Source: Pseudomonadota bacterium (GTDB lineage Bacteria; Pseudomonadota; Alphaproteobacteria; Acetobacterales; Acetobacteraceae). From it: a DNA stretch of 6,737 bases. Below the pieces are notes generated by a model, which did not search any database, had not been told where the DNA came from, and saw only the letters and a program-made list of their open reading frames with translations. This document shows positions 6,653 through 6,737 of the stretch, piece after piece; the first letter of the stretch is position 1, and each line of letters begins with the position of its first letter. The translations under genes and the position numbers were made by a program. Location: the NCBI GenBank assembly GCA_021807975.1, contig JAKBCJ010000266.1:1-6737 (forward strand). Direction: 5' to 3'.

Positions 6653-6716
6653 ACGGTATCGGGCGGGCGGCGAACCTGCCCTTCAGGACAGGAGTTCGGC
6701 GCCCGCCCGATGCCGT
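6653..6716. repeat. Long imperfect inverted repeat (about 23-bp arms)
   Basis: Core arms ATCGGGCGGGCGGCGAAC (6658-6675) and GTTCGGCGCCCGCCCGAT (6694-6711) pair at 17 of 18 positions. ACGGT (6653-6657) with GCCGT (6712-6716) extends the stem by four pairs and one G-T wobble. The loop is 18 nt and contains CCCTTCAGGACAGG. No T-run follows on either strand. It could be a dispersed palindromic intergenic element or a terminator-like structure for a gene beyond the edge. Confidence 0.7.
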
Positions 6717-6737
6717 CGCACCGACGCTGATACCACC

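Larger units (their letters stand above)
6284..6737. other. Gene-poor, repeat-bearing region upstream of the binding-protein operon
   Basis: About 450 bp with no credible gene: the only open frames are 60-70 codons, have arginine/cysteine-rich low-quality translations, and run through the repeats. The part next to 6283 must hold the leader of the - strand operon, but no convincing -35/-10 pair was found. It contains the palindrome, the tandem repeat and the large inverted repeat listed separately. A divergent or further upstream gene may begin beyond the window edge. Confidence 0.6.

Noticed and set aside
6416..6730. Short open frames on both strands (6416-6610 and 6539-6730)
   Set aside because: They run through the tandem repeat, have no good ribosome site, and their Cys/Arg-rich translations match no family I recognise.

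Overview
The window is G+C-rich bacterial DNA. Codon use and protein style suggest an alphaproteobacterium, perhaps Acetobacteraceae; that placement is inference, as no rRNA or other marker gene is present. All six genes are catabolic or toxin-antitoxin genes, and no tRNA, rRNA, insertion sequence or CRISPR array was seen.

Left half, + strand (2-2680): an acyl-CoA dehydrogenase whose N-terminus is cut by the window edge, a compact MntA/HepT-type toxin-antitoxin pair (MNT-domain nucleotidyltransferase antitoxin and HEPN-domain toxin, sharing a GTGA start/stop overlap), and an enoyl-CoA hydratase/isomerase-family protein. Gaps are only 28 bp and 24 bp, so the four could be co-transcribed. The pair sits between two genes of acyl-CoA (beta-oxidation-like) metabolism. 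The crotonase lacks both glutamates of classical enoyl-CoA hydratases, so its reaction is open.

Right half, - strand (6283 down to 2612): a putative operon read right to left. It holds a periplasmic substrate-binding protein of the branched-chain amino acid ABC type, an LLM-class FMN-dependent monooxygenase related to SsuD, and a two-dinucleotide-fold FAD/NAD(P)H monooxygenase-like protein. A perfect 9-bp inverted repeat lies between the first two genes, while the last two are only 10 bp apart. A reasonable but unproven reading is uptake of an organic compound, oxygenation by two flavoenzymes, and degradation of a CoA thioester by the + strand genes. No ABC permease, ATPase, flavin reductase, CoA ligase or regulator is visible.

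The two gene sets converge and overlap tail to tail by 69 bp (2612-2680), with a perfect 9-bp hairpin just after the crotonase stop. Right of 6283 is about 450 bp without a credible gene. It carries a palindrome, a 32-bp tandem repeat in two copies whose units each contain a small hairpin, and a 23-bp-arm imperfect inverted repeat near the window edge. The least explained parts are this repeat-rich intergenic region, the atypical crotonase active site, and the substrate of the transporter/flavin monooxygenase operon.
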